From positions 1 to 16,142 of the forward strand of contig JAVKSL010000063.1 of the NCBI GenBank assembly GCA_039583695.1: 16,142 nucleotides of DNA, written 5' to 3'. The stretch's first letter is position 1; the number at the start of each line of letters is the position of its first letter. A model generated the notes under the pieces. The model worked only from the letters and a program-made list of their open reading frames with translations, made no database searches and was not told the DNA's origin. The stretch is from JAVKSL01 sp039583695 (GTDB taxonomy: Bacteria; Actinomycetota; Acidimicrobiia; Acidimicrobiales; JAJPHD01). Positions 6,895 to 14,273 of the stretch are shown here, in pieces. The translations under genes were made by a program, and so were the position numbers.

Positions 6895-9720
6895 GTGGCG
6901 GTCCTGGTCCTGGACGGGAACAACCTGGCATACCGGGCGTTCTTTGCGCTACCAACAGACATGGCTACCGCCTCGGGGCAGGTTACCAACGCCGTCTTCG
7001 GCTTCACCTCGATGCTGGTGAACCTCCTGCGCGATCACCGACCGTCCGGGATAGCGGTGGCCTTCGACCTGCCGGCTCCCACGTTTCGCCACGCCCTGGT
7101 GGCGGACTACAAGGCTGGCCGGGCCCAGGCACCGGACATCCTGCGTCAGCAGCTGGGCCTGGTCCGCAAGGTGGTGGAGTCCCTGCGCATCCCCATGCTG
7201 GAGGCGCCTGGCTTCGAGGCCGACGACATCCTGGCGACGCTCGCAACCAGGGGTCGAGACATGGGCATGCCAGTGACTGTGGTCACCGGGGACCGCGATT
7301 GCTACCAGCTGGTGGAGGATCCGCTGGTTAAGGTGCTCTACAACCGCCGGGGAGTGAGCGACTACGTCTTGTACGACGAGGCCGGGATCCTGGAGCGGAC
7401 CGGGGTGACCCCGGCTGAGTACCCCGAATATGCCGCCCTGCGGGGCGACACCTCCGACAACCTCCCGGGGATCCCGGGCGTCGGGGAGAAGACGGCGGCC
7501 AAGCTGATCCGCCAGTTCGGGGGCCTCGACGGGATCTTTGCCAACCTGGACGCCTTGACGCCGAAGCTCCGAGCTGCCCTCATCGCGCACGAGGCCCAGC
7601 TACGGGCGAACGTCCAGGCGATTGTCCTGATCCGAGATGTGCCCCTGGAAGTGGCTTTCGAGGACCTGCGGATGGGGGAGTTCGAGCGTGAGGAGGTTCA
7701 CCAGCTGTTCGCCTTCCTGGAGTTCCGCTCGCTGTGGGACCGTCTGGTGGAGGCCCTGAGCGCGGGGATGCCGGGCACGGGCGTGACGGCTCCGGCCTCT
7801 CGGTGCGAGGTTGTCGAGGTGAAGGTGGAGGTTCCTGCGAATGTGACCGAGGCGCTGGAGGCGCTGGAGGGCCTCGGGACCCCTCCGGCGGCGCTTGGGA
7901 CCCCTCCGGCGGCGCTTGGGACCCCTCCGGCGGCGCTTGGGACCCCTCCGGCGGACTCCGCTCCTGAGCCCGACGGCCCGGCGCTGGCGGTGGAGCCGGT
8001 TTGGGCTGGTCACCCGGGGCGCTCGGCGCTCGTCGGCATGGCTCTGATGGGGGCCGGCGGGTCCTCGGCGCTGTGGCTGGACGCCGCACTCCTGGGCACA
8101 CCGGCCGTGGTGGCCGGACTTGGGCGCCTTCTGTCTGGCCAGCCGGTCCCCGGCGATGGTGGCATCGAGATCCATGCCCACGGCGCAAAAGAGCTGATGA
8201 GGGCGCTGTTGCCACTTGGGGTGGACATCGGGCACCTGGGGTTGGACACCGAGCTGGCCGCCTACCTCCTCGACCCCTCCGGCTCGACCTATCCGCTGGC
8301 AGAGCTCGCCAGCCGGTATGCCGGGCTCGACATCGGCGCCGGGCTCGACGCCGGGTCGGCGGCCGGGAGCCTCAGCAGTGCTGGCCAGCTCGATCTCGGC
8401 CCGAGCGCCGCTTCGGAGCTCGAGGTTGCCCACGACGCTGGACGCAGGGCCGCCGCGCTGATCCGGCTGGCCCCGGCCATGCGTGCTGCCTTGGCGGCTC
8501 GCTCCCTCACCCGGCTCTACGAGGAGCTGGAGCGACCCCTTGTCCGGGTCCTGGCTCGCATGGAGCTCGCCGGGGTGCGTGTCGACGTCCCCTACCTGTC
8601 GGCTCTGGTGGCGACCCTCACCGAGGAGGCCCACCGGCTCGATCTGCAGGTCCAGGAGCTGGCTGGCGAGGCATTCCTGGTCAACTCCACCACCCAGCTC
8701 CGGCGCATCCTGTACGACAAGCTGGGCCTGACGCCTCAGAAGCGCACCAAGACCGGCTACTCGACCGATGCCGCCTCCCTGGAGCGCCTTCGGGGTCAGC
8801 ACGCGATCATCGACGTGCTGCTTCGCTACCGGGAGGCGGAGAAGCTCCGATCCACCTACGGAGAGAGCCTCCTGGCCGAGGTGGGGCCCGACGGGCGGAT
8901 CCATGCCAGCTTCAACCAGACGGTGGCCCGCACGGGCCGGCTCTCCTCGGAGGCACCCAACCTGCACAACATCCCGGTCCGCAGCGACGAGGGGCGCCGC
9001 TTTCGCCGGGCGTTCATCCCTGCGGAGGGCCACCTCCTGGCGGTGGCGGACTACAACCAGATCGAGCTGCGGGTGATCGCCCACCTGGCGTCGGACCCGG
9101 GTCTGATCGAGGCATTCTCGACCGGCACCGACGTGCACACGACGACGGCCGCCCGGGTCTTCGGAGTCGAGACGTCGCAGGTCACCCCGGCCCAGCGGGC
9201 CAAGGCCAAGATGGTCTCGTACGGTCTGGCCTACGGGATGGAGGCTTACGGGCTGTCGCAACGCCTGGCCGTGCCGTTGGAGGAGGCCGAGGTGATCCTG
9301 GCCGCGTTCTTCGAGGCCTTCCCCACCGTGAAGGCCTACATGGAGGCAACTGTGGCCGAGGCGCGCGATCGCGGGTACACCGAGACGCTGTTCGGGCGGC
9401 GCAGGGCGATCCCCGAGCTGTCGTCGACCAACTACCGCATACGTCAGGCGGGGGAGCGCCAAGCGATGAACGCCGGTATCCAGGGTCTGGCTGCCGACAT
9501 CTTCAAGGTGGCCCTGGTGCGGCTGGATGCCGCCTTGGATGGCCTGTCCAGCCGGCTCATCCTCCAAATACACGACGAGGTGATCGTCGAGGCACCCCCC
9601 AAGGAGCGTGACGAGGTGGCCCGGCTCACCCGTGAGGCGATGGAAGGCGCCGCTGCGCTCAGCGTCCCGCTCGAGGTCAACCTATCCTGGGGTGCCACCT
9701 GGGCCGACGCCAAGGGCTGA
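6895..9720 (+). CDS. polA: DNA polymerase I
   Basis: The product is 941 aa from GTG 6895 with GAGGGGAG upstream. Residues about 1-290 form an intact 5'-nuclease domain (VLVLDGNNLAYRAFF; FEADDILATLA; VVTGDRDCYQLV; RGDTSDNLPGIPGVGEKTA). Residues about 300-360 are a low-complexity linker with a GTPPAAL repeat. The following 3'-5' exonuclease-like region lacks the catalytic acidic motifs, so proofreading is probably absent, as in other actinobacterial PolA. The polymerase domain (about 530-941) has motif A VADYNQIELRVIAHLASD (Asp719), an O-helix with Arg768, Lys772 and Tyr776, and motif C QIHDEVIVEAP (His893, Asp894, Glu895). It serves gap filling in repair and Okazaki-fragment processing. Tyr776 is at the E. 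coli Phe762 position. It is probably co-transcribed with pdtaR. Confidence 0.98.
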   Translation: MAVLVLDGNNLAYRAFFALPTDMATASGQVTNAVFGFTSMLVNLLRDHRPSGIAVAFDLPAPTFRHALVADYKAGRAQAPDILRQQLGLVRKVVESLRIPMLEAPGFEADDILATLATRGRDMGMPVTVVTGDRDCYQLVEDPLVKVLYNRRGVSDYVLYDEAGILERTGVTPAEYPEYAALRGDTSDNLPGIPGVGEKTAAKLIRQFGGLDGIFANLDALTPKLRAALIAHEAQLRANVQAIVLIRDVPLEVAFEDLRMGEFEREEVHQLFAFLEFRSLWDRLVEALSAGMPGTGVTAPASRCEVVEVKVEVPANVTEALEALEGLGTPPAALGTPPAALGTPPAALGTPPADSAPEPDGPALAVEPVWAGHPGRSALVGMALMGAGGSSALWLDAALLGTPAVVAGLGRLLSGQPVPGDGGIEIHAHGAKELMRALLPLGVDIGHLGLDTELAAYLLDPSGSTYPLAELASRYAGLDIGAGLDAGSAAGSLSSAGQLDLGPSAASELEVAHDAGRRAAALIRLAPAMRAALAARSLTRLYEELERPLVRVLARMELAGVRVDVPYLSALVATLTEEAHRLDLQVQELAGEAFLVNSTTQLRRILYDKLGLTPQKRTKTGYSTDAASLERLRGQHAIIDVLLRYREAEKLRSTYGESLLAEVGPDGRIHASFNQTVARTGRLSSEAPNLHNIPVRSDEGRRFRRAFIPAEGHLLAVADYNQIELRVIAHLASDPGLIEAFSTGTDVHTTTAARVFGVETSQVTPAQRAKAKMVSYGLAYGMEAYGLSQRLAVPLEEAEVILAAFFEAFPTVKAYMEATVAEARDRGYTETLFGRRRAIPELSSTNYRIRQAGERQAMNAGIQGLAADIFKVALVRLDAALDGLSSRLILQIHDEVIVEAPPKERDEVARLTREAMEGAAALSVPLEVNLSWGATWADAKG
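7876..7954 (+). repeat. 21-bp in-frame tandem repeat in the polA linker
   Basis: Three perfect 21-bp copies (7876-7896, 7897-7917, 7918-7938) and a fourth matching for its first 16 bases encode GTPPAAL repeats at residues about 328-353. They lie between the 5'-nuclease domain and the degenerate exonuclease domain. Copy number should vary the linker length without breaking the frame. Confidence 0.97.
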
Positions 9721-9775
9721 GCGGCGACCCAGCTTGAACGGACGTGCACATCGAGGCCCAACCTCCGTCGCCGCT
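9720..9775 (+). terminator. 9-bp inverted repeat after polA, possible stem
   Basis: AGCGGCGAC (9720-9728, beginning in the last base of the polA stop) is perfectly repeated inverted as GTCGCCGCT (9767-9775). The 38-nt intervening sequence is long and there is no T-run, so this is not a classical intrinsic terminator. It could be a transcript-end structure or processing site. The remaining gap to carD (9776-9872) shows no convincing gene. Confidence 0.25.
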
Positions 9776-9872
9776 CGACGAGTTGCTCCAGCTCCGCGGG
9801 CACTGGATTGCCTAGCACGGTCTTCACCTGCAATAGTTCAGCCTGAGCGGGCGCGGCGGCGAGGTACACGAA

Positions 9873-9902
9873 TGCACATTCGGCCTCCAGATCGTGTATA
9901 CT
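9873..9902 (+). promoter_or_regulatory. Candidate carD promoter
   Basis: TATACT at 9897-9902 matches the -10 consensus in five of six positions. TGCACA (9873-9878) is a four-of-six -35 with an 18-bp spacer. It stands out from the surrounding GC-rich DNA. It predicts a start near 9909 and a leader of about 30 nt before the carD ATG. Confidence 0.55.
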
Positions 9903-9938
9903 GGCGCCGCGCCCCAGTGTCTCATGGCTTGGAGAAGG

Positions 9939-10418
9939 ATGACGTTCGACGTCGGTGACAAGGTTGTTTACCCGCATCACGGTGCCGCAGTGGTAGAGCG
10001 CAGGGAGCAAAAGGAGGCGTTTGGCGCCAGCCAGGAGTACCTTGTGCTGCGCCTGGCATACGGCGATCTGACGCTCATGGTTCCCACCGCCAACACCGCC
10101 GAGGTGGGATTGCGTGAGGTGATCAACGACGAGGAGGTCGAGGAGGTGTTCGCCGTGCTTCGCAAGAAGGAGGCGCGGATGCCCACCAACTGGTCCCGTC
10201 GCTACAAGAACCACGTGGAGAAGCTCAAGTCTGGCGACATCTATCAGGTGGCCGAGGTGGTCCGGAACCTGTCGATCCGGGACAAGGACAAGGGTCTGTC
10301 AGCTGGCGAGAAGCGCATGCTCAGCAAGGCGCGCCAGATCCTGGTGTCCGAGCTCACCTTCGCCATAAACGTGAGCGAAATAGAGGCGGAGAACAAGCTC
10401 GACGAAGCCCTGGCGTAG
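9939..10418 (+). CDS. carD: CarD-family RNA polymerase-binding transcription regulator
   Basis: The product is 159 aa from ATG 9939, where the protein begins MTFDVGDKVVYPHHGAA, the conserved CarD start; GGAG lies four bases upstream. In-frame ATGs at 9894 and 9924 would add 15 or 5 residues, and the first overlaps the -10 box. The N-terminal Tudor-like RNAP-interaction domain (about 1-55) contains EYLVLRLAYGDLTLMVP. The C-terminal helical DNA-binding domain includes MPTNWSRRYKNHVEKLKSGD and LSAGEKRMLSKARQILVSEL. CarD binds the RNAP beta subunit and stabilises open complexes, notably at rRNA promoters, and is usually essential in actinobacteria. It is followed after eight bases by ispDF, a neighbourhood conserved in actinobacteria. 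Length fits the family. Confidence 0.96.
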   Translation: MTFDVGDKVVYPHHGAAVVERREQKEAFGASQEYLVLRLAYGDLTLMVPTANTAEVGLREVINDEEVEEVFAVLRKKEARMPTNWSRRYKNHVEKLKSGDIYQVAEVVRNLSIRDKDKGLSAGEKRMLSKARQILVSELTFAINVSEIEAENKLDEALA

Positions 10419-10426
10419 TTCCGGGC

Positions 10427-11545
10427 ATGAGTGTGTGGGCGGTTGTCGTGGCCGGGGGTCACGGCCGGCGGTTCGGTGGTCTCAAGCAGTTCGAGCCGCT
10501 TGCGGGGCGCAGGGTGCTGGACTGGTCGGTCGATGCCGCTCGGTCGGTAGCCGACGGGGTGGTCGTGGTGCTGCCGGCGGGCACCGAGGTCGGGCCCGGT
10601 CCCGCCGAGCTGGCGGTGCCCGGCGGACCGACCCGCTCGGCCTCGGTGCGCGCCGGGCTCGCTGCGCTGCCCGAAGACGCGCAGGTGGTGGTGGTCCACG
10701 ACGCCGCCCGGCCAGTGGCGAGCCCGGCGCTGTTCCGATCGGTGATCGCCGCGCTCGATGCGCCCGGGGTGGCGGGGGCGATGCCCGTCCTGGCGGTCAC
10801 CGAGACGCTGAAGCGGGTCAGGGAAGCCCAGGTCGTGGCCACCGTGGCGCGAGAGGACCTGGTGAGCGGGCAGACTCCCCAGGCATTCAGGCGCGACGTG
10901 CTGGTGGCGGCTCACCAGGGCGGCGCCGAGGCCACCGACGACGCAGCCCTGGTCGAGGCGATCGGGGGAGTCGTAGTCACGGTCGCGGGGGAGCCGGCCA
11001 ACGTCAAGGTGACCGCTCCGGGAGACCTCGCGCTGGCGGAGTGGTACCTGCGCGGGCGGGCGGGTCCCAGGTTCCGGACGGGTCTCGGATTCGACGTCCA
11101 CCCCTTCAGCGACGACCCGTCCAGGGCGTTGCTGCTCGGTGGGGTGAGCTTCGACGGGGAGCGCGGCCTGGCGGGCCACAGCGACGGGGACGTGGTCTGC
11201 CACGCGGTGGCGGACGCGCTGCTGGGGGCGGTGGGCTTGGGGGACATCGGGGCTCATTTCTCGGACCGGGACGCCGAGTGGGAGGGTGCGGGCAGCTTGG
11301 GCATCCTGGTGAGGGTGGCCCGAATGGTCACCGAGGCCGGCTGGCGGCTGGCAAACGCCGACTGTTCGGTGGTGCTTGAGGCTCCCCACCTGGCCCCGCA
11401 TCGCCCGGCCATGTCCGCGCTGCTGAGCGAGGCGGCCGGCGGGCCGGTCAGCGTGAAGGCCAAGAGGGCAGAGGGCCTCGGCGCTCTGGGGCGGGCCGAG
11501 GGGATTGCCTGCTGGGCAACGGCCCTCGTCGAGGAGCGGGCTTGA
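10427..11545 (+). CDS. ispDF: Bifunctional IspD/IspF (MEP pathway)
   Basis: The product is a single 372-aa fusion. Residues 1-about 212 are the IspD cytidylyltransferase (2-C-methyl-D-erythritol 4-phosphate to CDP-ME): VVVAGGHGRRFGGLKQF with Lys20, GPTRSASVRAGL, VVVHDAARP, GQTPQAF, TDDAALVE. Residues about 217-372 are IspF, which makes the cyclic diphosphate: GFDVHPF (Asp223, His225) and HSDGDVVCHAVADALLGA (His259 the third zinc ligand), LGDIGAHF. Normally separate in most actinobacteria, the two join here without a stop. In the IspF C-terminal motif the usual VKATTTE-type sequence reads VKAKRAEGLG, so the Thr run is replaced. The enzymes act in the cytosol in isopentenyl diphosphate synthesis; IspE must be elsewhere. 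The gene overlaps rlmB. The start has only a weak ribosome site. Confidence 0.93.
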   Translation: MSVWAVVVAGGHGRRFGGLKQFEPLAGRRVLDWSVDAARSVADGVVVVLPAGTEVGPGPAELAVPGGPTRSASVRAGLAALPEDAQVVVVHDAARPVASPALFRSVIAALDAPGVAGAMPVLAVTETLKRVREAQVVATVAREDLVSGQTPQAFRRDVLVAAHQGGAEATDDAALVEAIGGVVVTVAGEPANVKVTAPGDLALAEWYLRGRAGPRFRTGLGFDVHPFSDDPSRALLLGGVSFDGERGLAGHSDGDVVCHAVADALLGAVGLGDIGAHFSDRDAEWEGAGSLGILVRVARMVTEAGWRLANADCSVVLEAPHLAPHRPAMSALLSEAAGGPVSVKAKRAEGLGALGRAEGIACWATALVEERA

Positions 11546-12747
11546 GCCGGCAGCCGAGGGCGCCCGGCCCGGCACGCCCCGGCGGGCGGCCCCGTGGGAG
11601 CAGCGGTGCGGACCGGGACAGGCCGGCTACCGGGCGCGCCGGCGCGCATCGAGACCGGCCGGCGGGCGGCGACCAGCGTGCGGCGCCCCCTGCCCGCAAG
11701 CCCGAGGAGCGCCGGGGCCCCTCCTCCAGGAACCAAGATTCCAAGGAACAAAGCTCTGCTCGCCTTGCCCGGGCTGCCCCGCGAACCGGCACCGCCGGCC
11801 GTGCCCGGGCACCGCGGACCGCCCCCGCACCTACGGCCGGGCGCGGTGGCTACAGAGCCAACGATTCCAGGGGCACCGGTGGCGGAGGCTGGGGCACGCA
11901 GCGCCGGGCGAGCACCCAGACGCGCCGCAGCCTCGGTGGGGAGCAGGTGGAGGGGCGCCGTGCGGTGAGAGAGCTCCTCGCCAGGCCCTCCGCTCGGGCC
12001 ATCGACGTCTGGCTGGCCGACGACTTGGATCCGGCGCCGCTGCTGGAGGAGATAGCCGCGCTGGCCCTGGCCGCATGCGTCCCGCTGCGGCGGGTTGCCC
12101 GATCCGCCCTGGAGGCCGAGGCCCGCACCGAGGCCCCCCAGGGGATCCTGGCGCATGCCCGACCCCTGGAGGAGACCGCGCTGTCCGACCTGACCCATCG
12201 GAGCGGGGGAGTGGCGCCGTTCCTGGTGGTCCTGGACGGGGTGACCGACCCCCACAACCTGGGCGCGCTGCTGCGCAGCGCGGTGTGCGCCGGGTTCACC
12301 GGCGCGGTCCTGCCCCGTCACCGCAGCGTGCACGTGACCCCGGCGGCGACCAAGGCCGCCGCAGGCGCCATCGAGCACGTCCGGCTGGCGCTGGTGGGGG
12401 GAGTGCCCGCGGCTCTGGCCGAGCTGTCCCGGTCGGGGGTCTGGACGGTCGGCCTGGACGCGGGCGCGCCAACCAGCTTGTTCGAGCTCGGCCTGGCCGA
12501 CCAGCCTGTGGCGCTGGTGCTGGGTGGCGAGGGCTCGGGGCTCGCAAGGCTCACGCGCCAGCGCTGCGACGTCCTGGCCTCGCTGCCGGTGCGCGGCCCC
12601 ATCGGCTCGCTCAACGTGGCCTCGGCCGGCGCAGTGGCGTGCTTCGAGGTAACCCGTGCGCGGCTGGCGGCAGCACGTGGCGCGGGAGGGGGCCCTGGCG
12701 CTCCCCCGCTCAGACCGCCTGGTCTTGCAGGTAGTCCGCGCCGGTAG
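11542..12747 (+). CDS. rlmB: 23S rRNA 2'-O-methyltransferase RlmB (SpoU/TrmH family)
   Basis: The chosen start is TTG 11542, which overlaps the ispDF stop as TTGA and has GAGGAG at five-base spacing. It gives 401 aa. Residues 1-about 130 are a disordered Arg/Pro/Gly/Ala-rich extension. Residues about 132-210 form the substrate-binding domain (GGEQVEGRRAVRELL), and 225-372 the SPOUT methylase with motif 1 DGVTDPHNLGALLRSA (Asn239, Arg245), motif 2 LVLGGEGSGL (Glu330) and motif 3 IGSLNVASAGAVACFE (Asn358). The family methylates G2251 of 23S rRNA using SAM. It follows ispDF directly; in mycobacteria cysS lies between ispF and rlmB, and it is missing here. The basic extension might help RNA binding. 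The C-terminal 20 residues are also low complexity. Confidence 0.93.
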   Translation: MSRQPRAPGPARPGGRPRGSSGADRDRPATGRAGAHRDRPAGGDQRAAPPARKPEERRGPSSRNQDSKEQSSARLARAAPRTGTAGRARAPRTAPAPTAGRGGYRANDSRGTGGGGWGTQRRASTQTRRSLGGEQVEGRRAVRELLARPSARAIDVWLADDLDPAPLLEEIAALALAACVPLRRVARSALEAEARTEAPQGILAHARPLEETALSDLTHRSGGVAPFLVVLDGVTDPHNLGALLRSAVCAGFTGAVLPRHRSVHVTPAATKAAAGAIEHVRLALVGGVPAALAELSRSGVWTVGLDAGAPTSLFELGLADQPVALVLGGEGSGLARLTRQRCDVLASLPVRGPIGSLNVASAGAVACFEVTRARLAAARGAGGGPGAPPLRPPGLAGSPRR

Positions 12748-12898
12748 CGACCTCGACAGCGGCCCGCCGGGGCCAGCAGGCGACCAGGTCGGGCTTGGGA
12801 CAGTTGTACAGCCATCCCGGCGTCACCCACGCGCTGCTGGCCGGGATGAGCTGAACTTGTTCGCGGGGCTCGCGCAATGGCGAAGGCGGCCTCGACAT
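12710..12898 (-). CDS. Small hypothetical protein, convergent with rlmB
   Basis: This is a 62-aa minus-strand ORF from ATG 12898; a TTG at 12931 would give 73 aa. It overlaps the 3' end of rlmB tail to tail by 38 bp. Third codon positions are strongly G/C, and the composition (VTPGWLYNCPKPDLVACWP; AAVEVATGADYLQDQAV) looks more protein-like than the competing plus-strand frame, which is Arg/Gly-rich. Two Cys and three Trp in a short stretch hint at a small folded domain. A weak GAGG lies three bases before the ATG. It has no signal peptide or membrane helix. I do not recognise it, and it could be a chance frame. It fills most of the gap between rlmB and wecB. Confidence 0.4.
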   Translation of the reverse strand: MSRPPSPLREPREQVQLIPASSAWVTPGWLYNCPKPDLVACWPRRAAVEVATGADYLQDQAV

Positions 12899-12909
12899 GA
12901 CCTCGGGGC

Positions 12910-12930
12910 TGGGGACGGTTGCGATCCCCA
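12910..12930. other. Small inverted repeat upstream of wecB
   Basis: TGGGGA (12910-12915) and TCCCCA (12925-12930) form a six-base-pair arm pair around a nine-base loop. It lies in the 253-bp gap between rlmB and wecB, just upstream of the possible small minus-strand gene. It could be a weak terminator stem for rightward transcription, but there is no T-run. Confidence 0.2.
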
Positions 12931-13000
12931 AGACCGGAAGGCGTACGACGTGCCCGGCCTCACCTGGGGTCTAGCTTGAGGAGGGCATGAGGGGGAAGGC

Positions 13001-14224
13001 ATGACGATGGACCACCCTATGGATGGCCCTGCCCCGGCCCATCCGTCTAGCAGGCCAACTGATGTTAGGCGGGTGATGGTCGTGTTCGGGACGCGTCCCG
13101 AGGCGATCAAGCTGGCCCCACTGCTGGCGGCGCTCGAGGGTTCGTCCGGCTTCGAGCTGATCACCGTGGTCACGGCCCAGCACCGCGAGATGCTGGACCA
13201 GGTCTTGGACCTCTTCTCTATCAAGCCCCGCTACGACCTCGACATCATGCGCGAAGGCCAGACGCTCACCGGCCTCACCGCCCGGGTTCTCGAGGGCCTG
13301 GCACCCCTGATCGAGGCGGAGCGGCCCGAGGCGATGATCGTCCAGGGTGACACCACCACGACGCTGGCCGGCGCGCTGGCCGGCTTTTACCACCAGGTGC
13401 CGGTGGTCCACCTGGAGGCGGGCCTGCGGACGGGCGACCTGGCTGCGCCCTTCCCCGAGGAGGCCAACAGGCGCCTCACCACCCAGGTGACGAGCCTGCA
13501 CCTCGCTCCGACGGCGAGGGCGATGGCCAACCTGCTGCGCGAGGGCGTGAACCGCTCGGCGGTGGTGGTCACCGGCAACACGGTGATCGACGCTTTGACC
13601 TGGGCCGCCTCCCGGCGCGCGCCGTATCGAGACGCCTGCCTCGAGGACCTCGACCGCAGCGGCCGCCGGGTGCTCCTGGTGACCGCGCACCGGCGCGAAT
13701 CTTGGGGAGACCGCCTCCGTGAGATCGCCGGGGCGCTCGCCGAGCTTGCTCGCACGGAGCCGGAGCTGGCGGTGGTGCTGCCCATCCACCGCAACCCGGT
13801 CGTTCGCTCGGCGATGCTGCCGGAGCTCGAGGGCCTGGCCAACGTGTTGGTCCGTGAGCCGATGGCGTACGGCCCGTTCGCGAGGCTGCTGGCTCGCGCT
13901 CACCTCGTGCTCACCGACAGTGGGGGTCTGCAGGAGGAGGCCCCCGCGCTGGGAAAGCCGGTTCTCGTGATGCGCGAAACCACGGAGCGTCCTGAAGGAG
14001 TGGAGGCGGGCAACGCGCGCCTCGTCGGGTTGGACCGGAGGGCCATCGTGGCCTCGGTACGCCACCTCCTCCACGACCATGGGGCCTACGAGGCGATGGC
14101 AATGGCCCGCAACCCCTACGGCGACGGGCATGCGGCCTTCCGGGCGGCCAGGGCGATCGCGCACCTGTTCGGGGACGCACCGGCGCCCGGTGAGCCCGGT
14201 GAGCCCGGTGAGCCCGGTGACTGA
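13001..14224 (+). CDS. wecB: UDP-N-acetylglucosamine 2-epimerase (non-hydrolysing)
   Basis: The product is 407 aa from ATG 13001; ATG 13007, better spaced from GGGGGAAGG, is an equally good start. After about 22 divergent residues it begins VRRVMVVFGTRPEAIKLAPLL, typical of the family. Catalytic and binding residues are all visible: Asp117 in VQGDTTTTLAGA, Glu139 in VHLEAGLRTGD, Glu153 in FPEEANRRL and His230 in VTAHRRESWGDR, followed by LTDSGGLQEEAPALGKPVLVMR. It interconverts UDP-GlcNAc and UDP-ManNAc in the cytosol to supply ManNAc for cell-surface glycans. The C-terminus ends in a GEP tripeptide array from a 9-bp repeat. The next gene may start within its end. No glycosyltransferase or dehydrogenase partner is in the window. 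Confidence 0.95.
   Translation: MTMDHPMDGPAPAHPSSRPTDVRRVMVVFGTRPEAIKLAPLLAALEGSSGFELITVVTAQHREMLDQVLDLFSIKPRYDLDIMREGQTLTGLTARVLEGLAPLIEAERPEAMIVQGDTTTTLAGALAGFYHQVPVVHLEAGLRTGDLAAPFPEEANRRLTTQVTSLHLAPTARAMANLLREGVNRSAVVVTGNTVIDALTWAASRRAPYRDACLEDLDRSGRRVLLVTAHRRESWGDRLREIAGALAELARTEPELAVVLPIHRNPVVRSAMLPELEGLANVLVREPMAYGPFARLLARAHLVLTDSGGLQEEAPALGKPVLVMRETTERPEGVEAGNARLVGLDRRAIVASVRHLLHDHGAYEAMAMARNPYGDGHAAFRAARAIAHLFGDAPAPGEPGEPGEPGD
14186..14221 (+). repeat. 9-bp in-frame tandem repeat at the wecB 3' end
   Basis: Three perfect CCCGGTGAG units (14186-14212) and a fourth ending in C (14213-14221) encode a PGE-type array at the wecB C-terminus. The stop follows directly. The last unit also supplies a possible GTG start (14217) for the next gene. 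Confidence 0.95.
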
Positions 14225-14273
14225 GAGCGCGTGGTGTGCGTGCCGCGACACCTGCTCGGGGCGGCACTATCGC

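Noticed and set aside
7600..9573. 657-aa minus-strand ORF opposite polA
   Set aside because: It is a shadow of polA with no recognisable domain; Gln/Arg/His-rich content is typical of antisense frames.
8001..9611. 536-aa plus-strand ORF in another frame of polA
   Set aside because: Gly/Arg/Pro-rich overlapping frame; the polA frame contains all polymerase motifs.
12971..14251. 426-aa minus-strand ORF opposite wecB
   Set aside because: Shadow of an intact epimerase gene, no domain seen.
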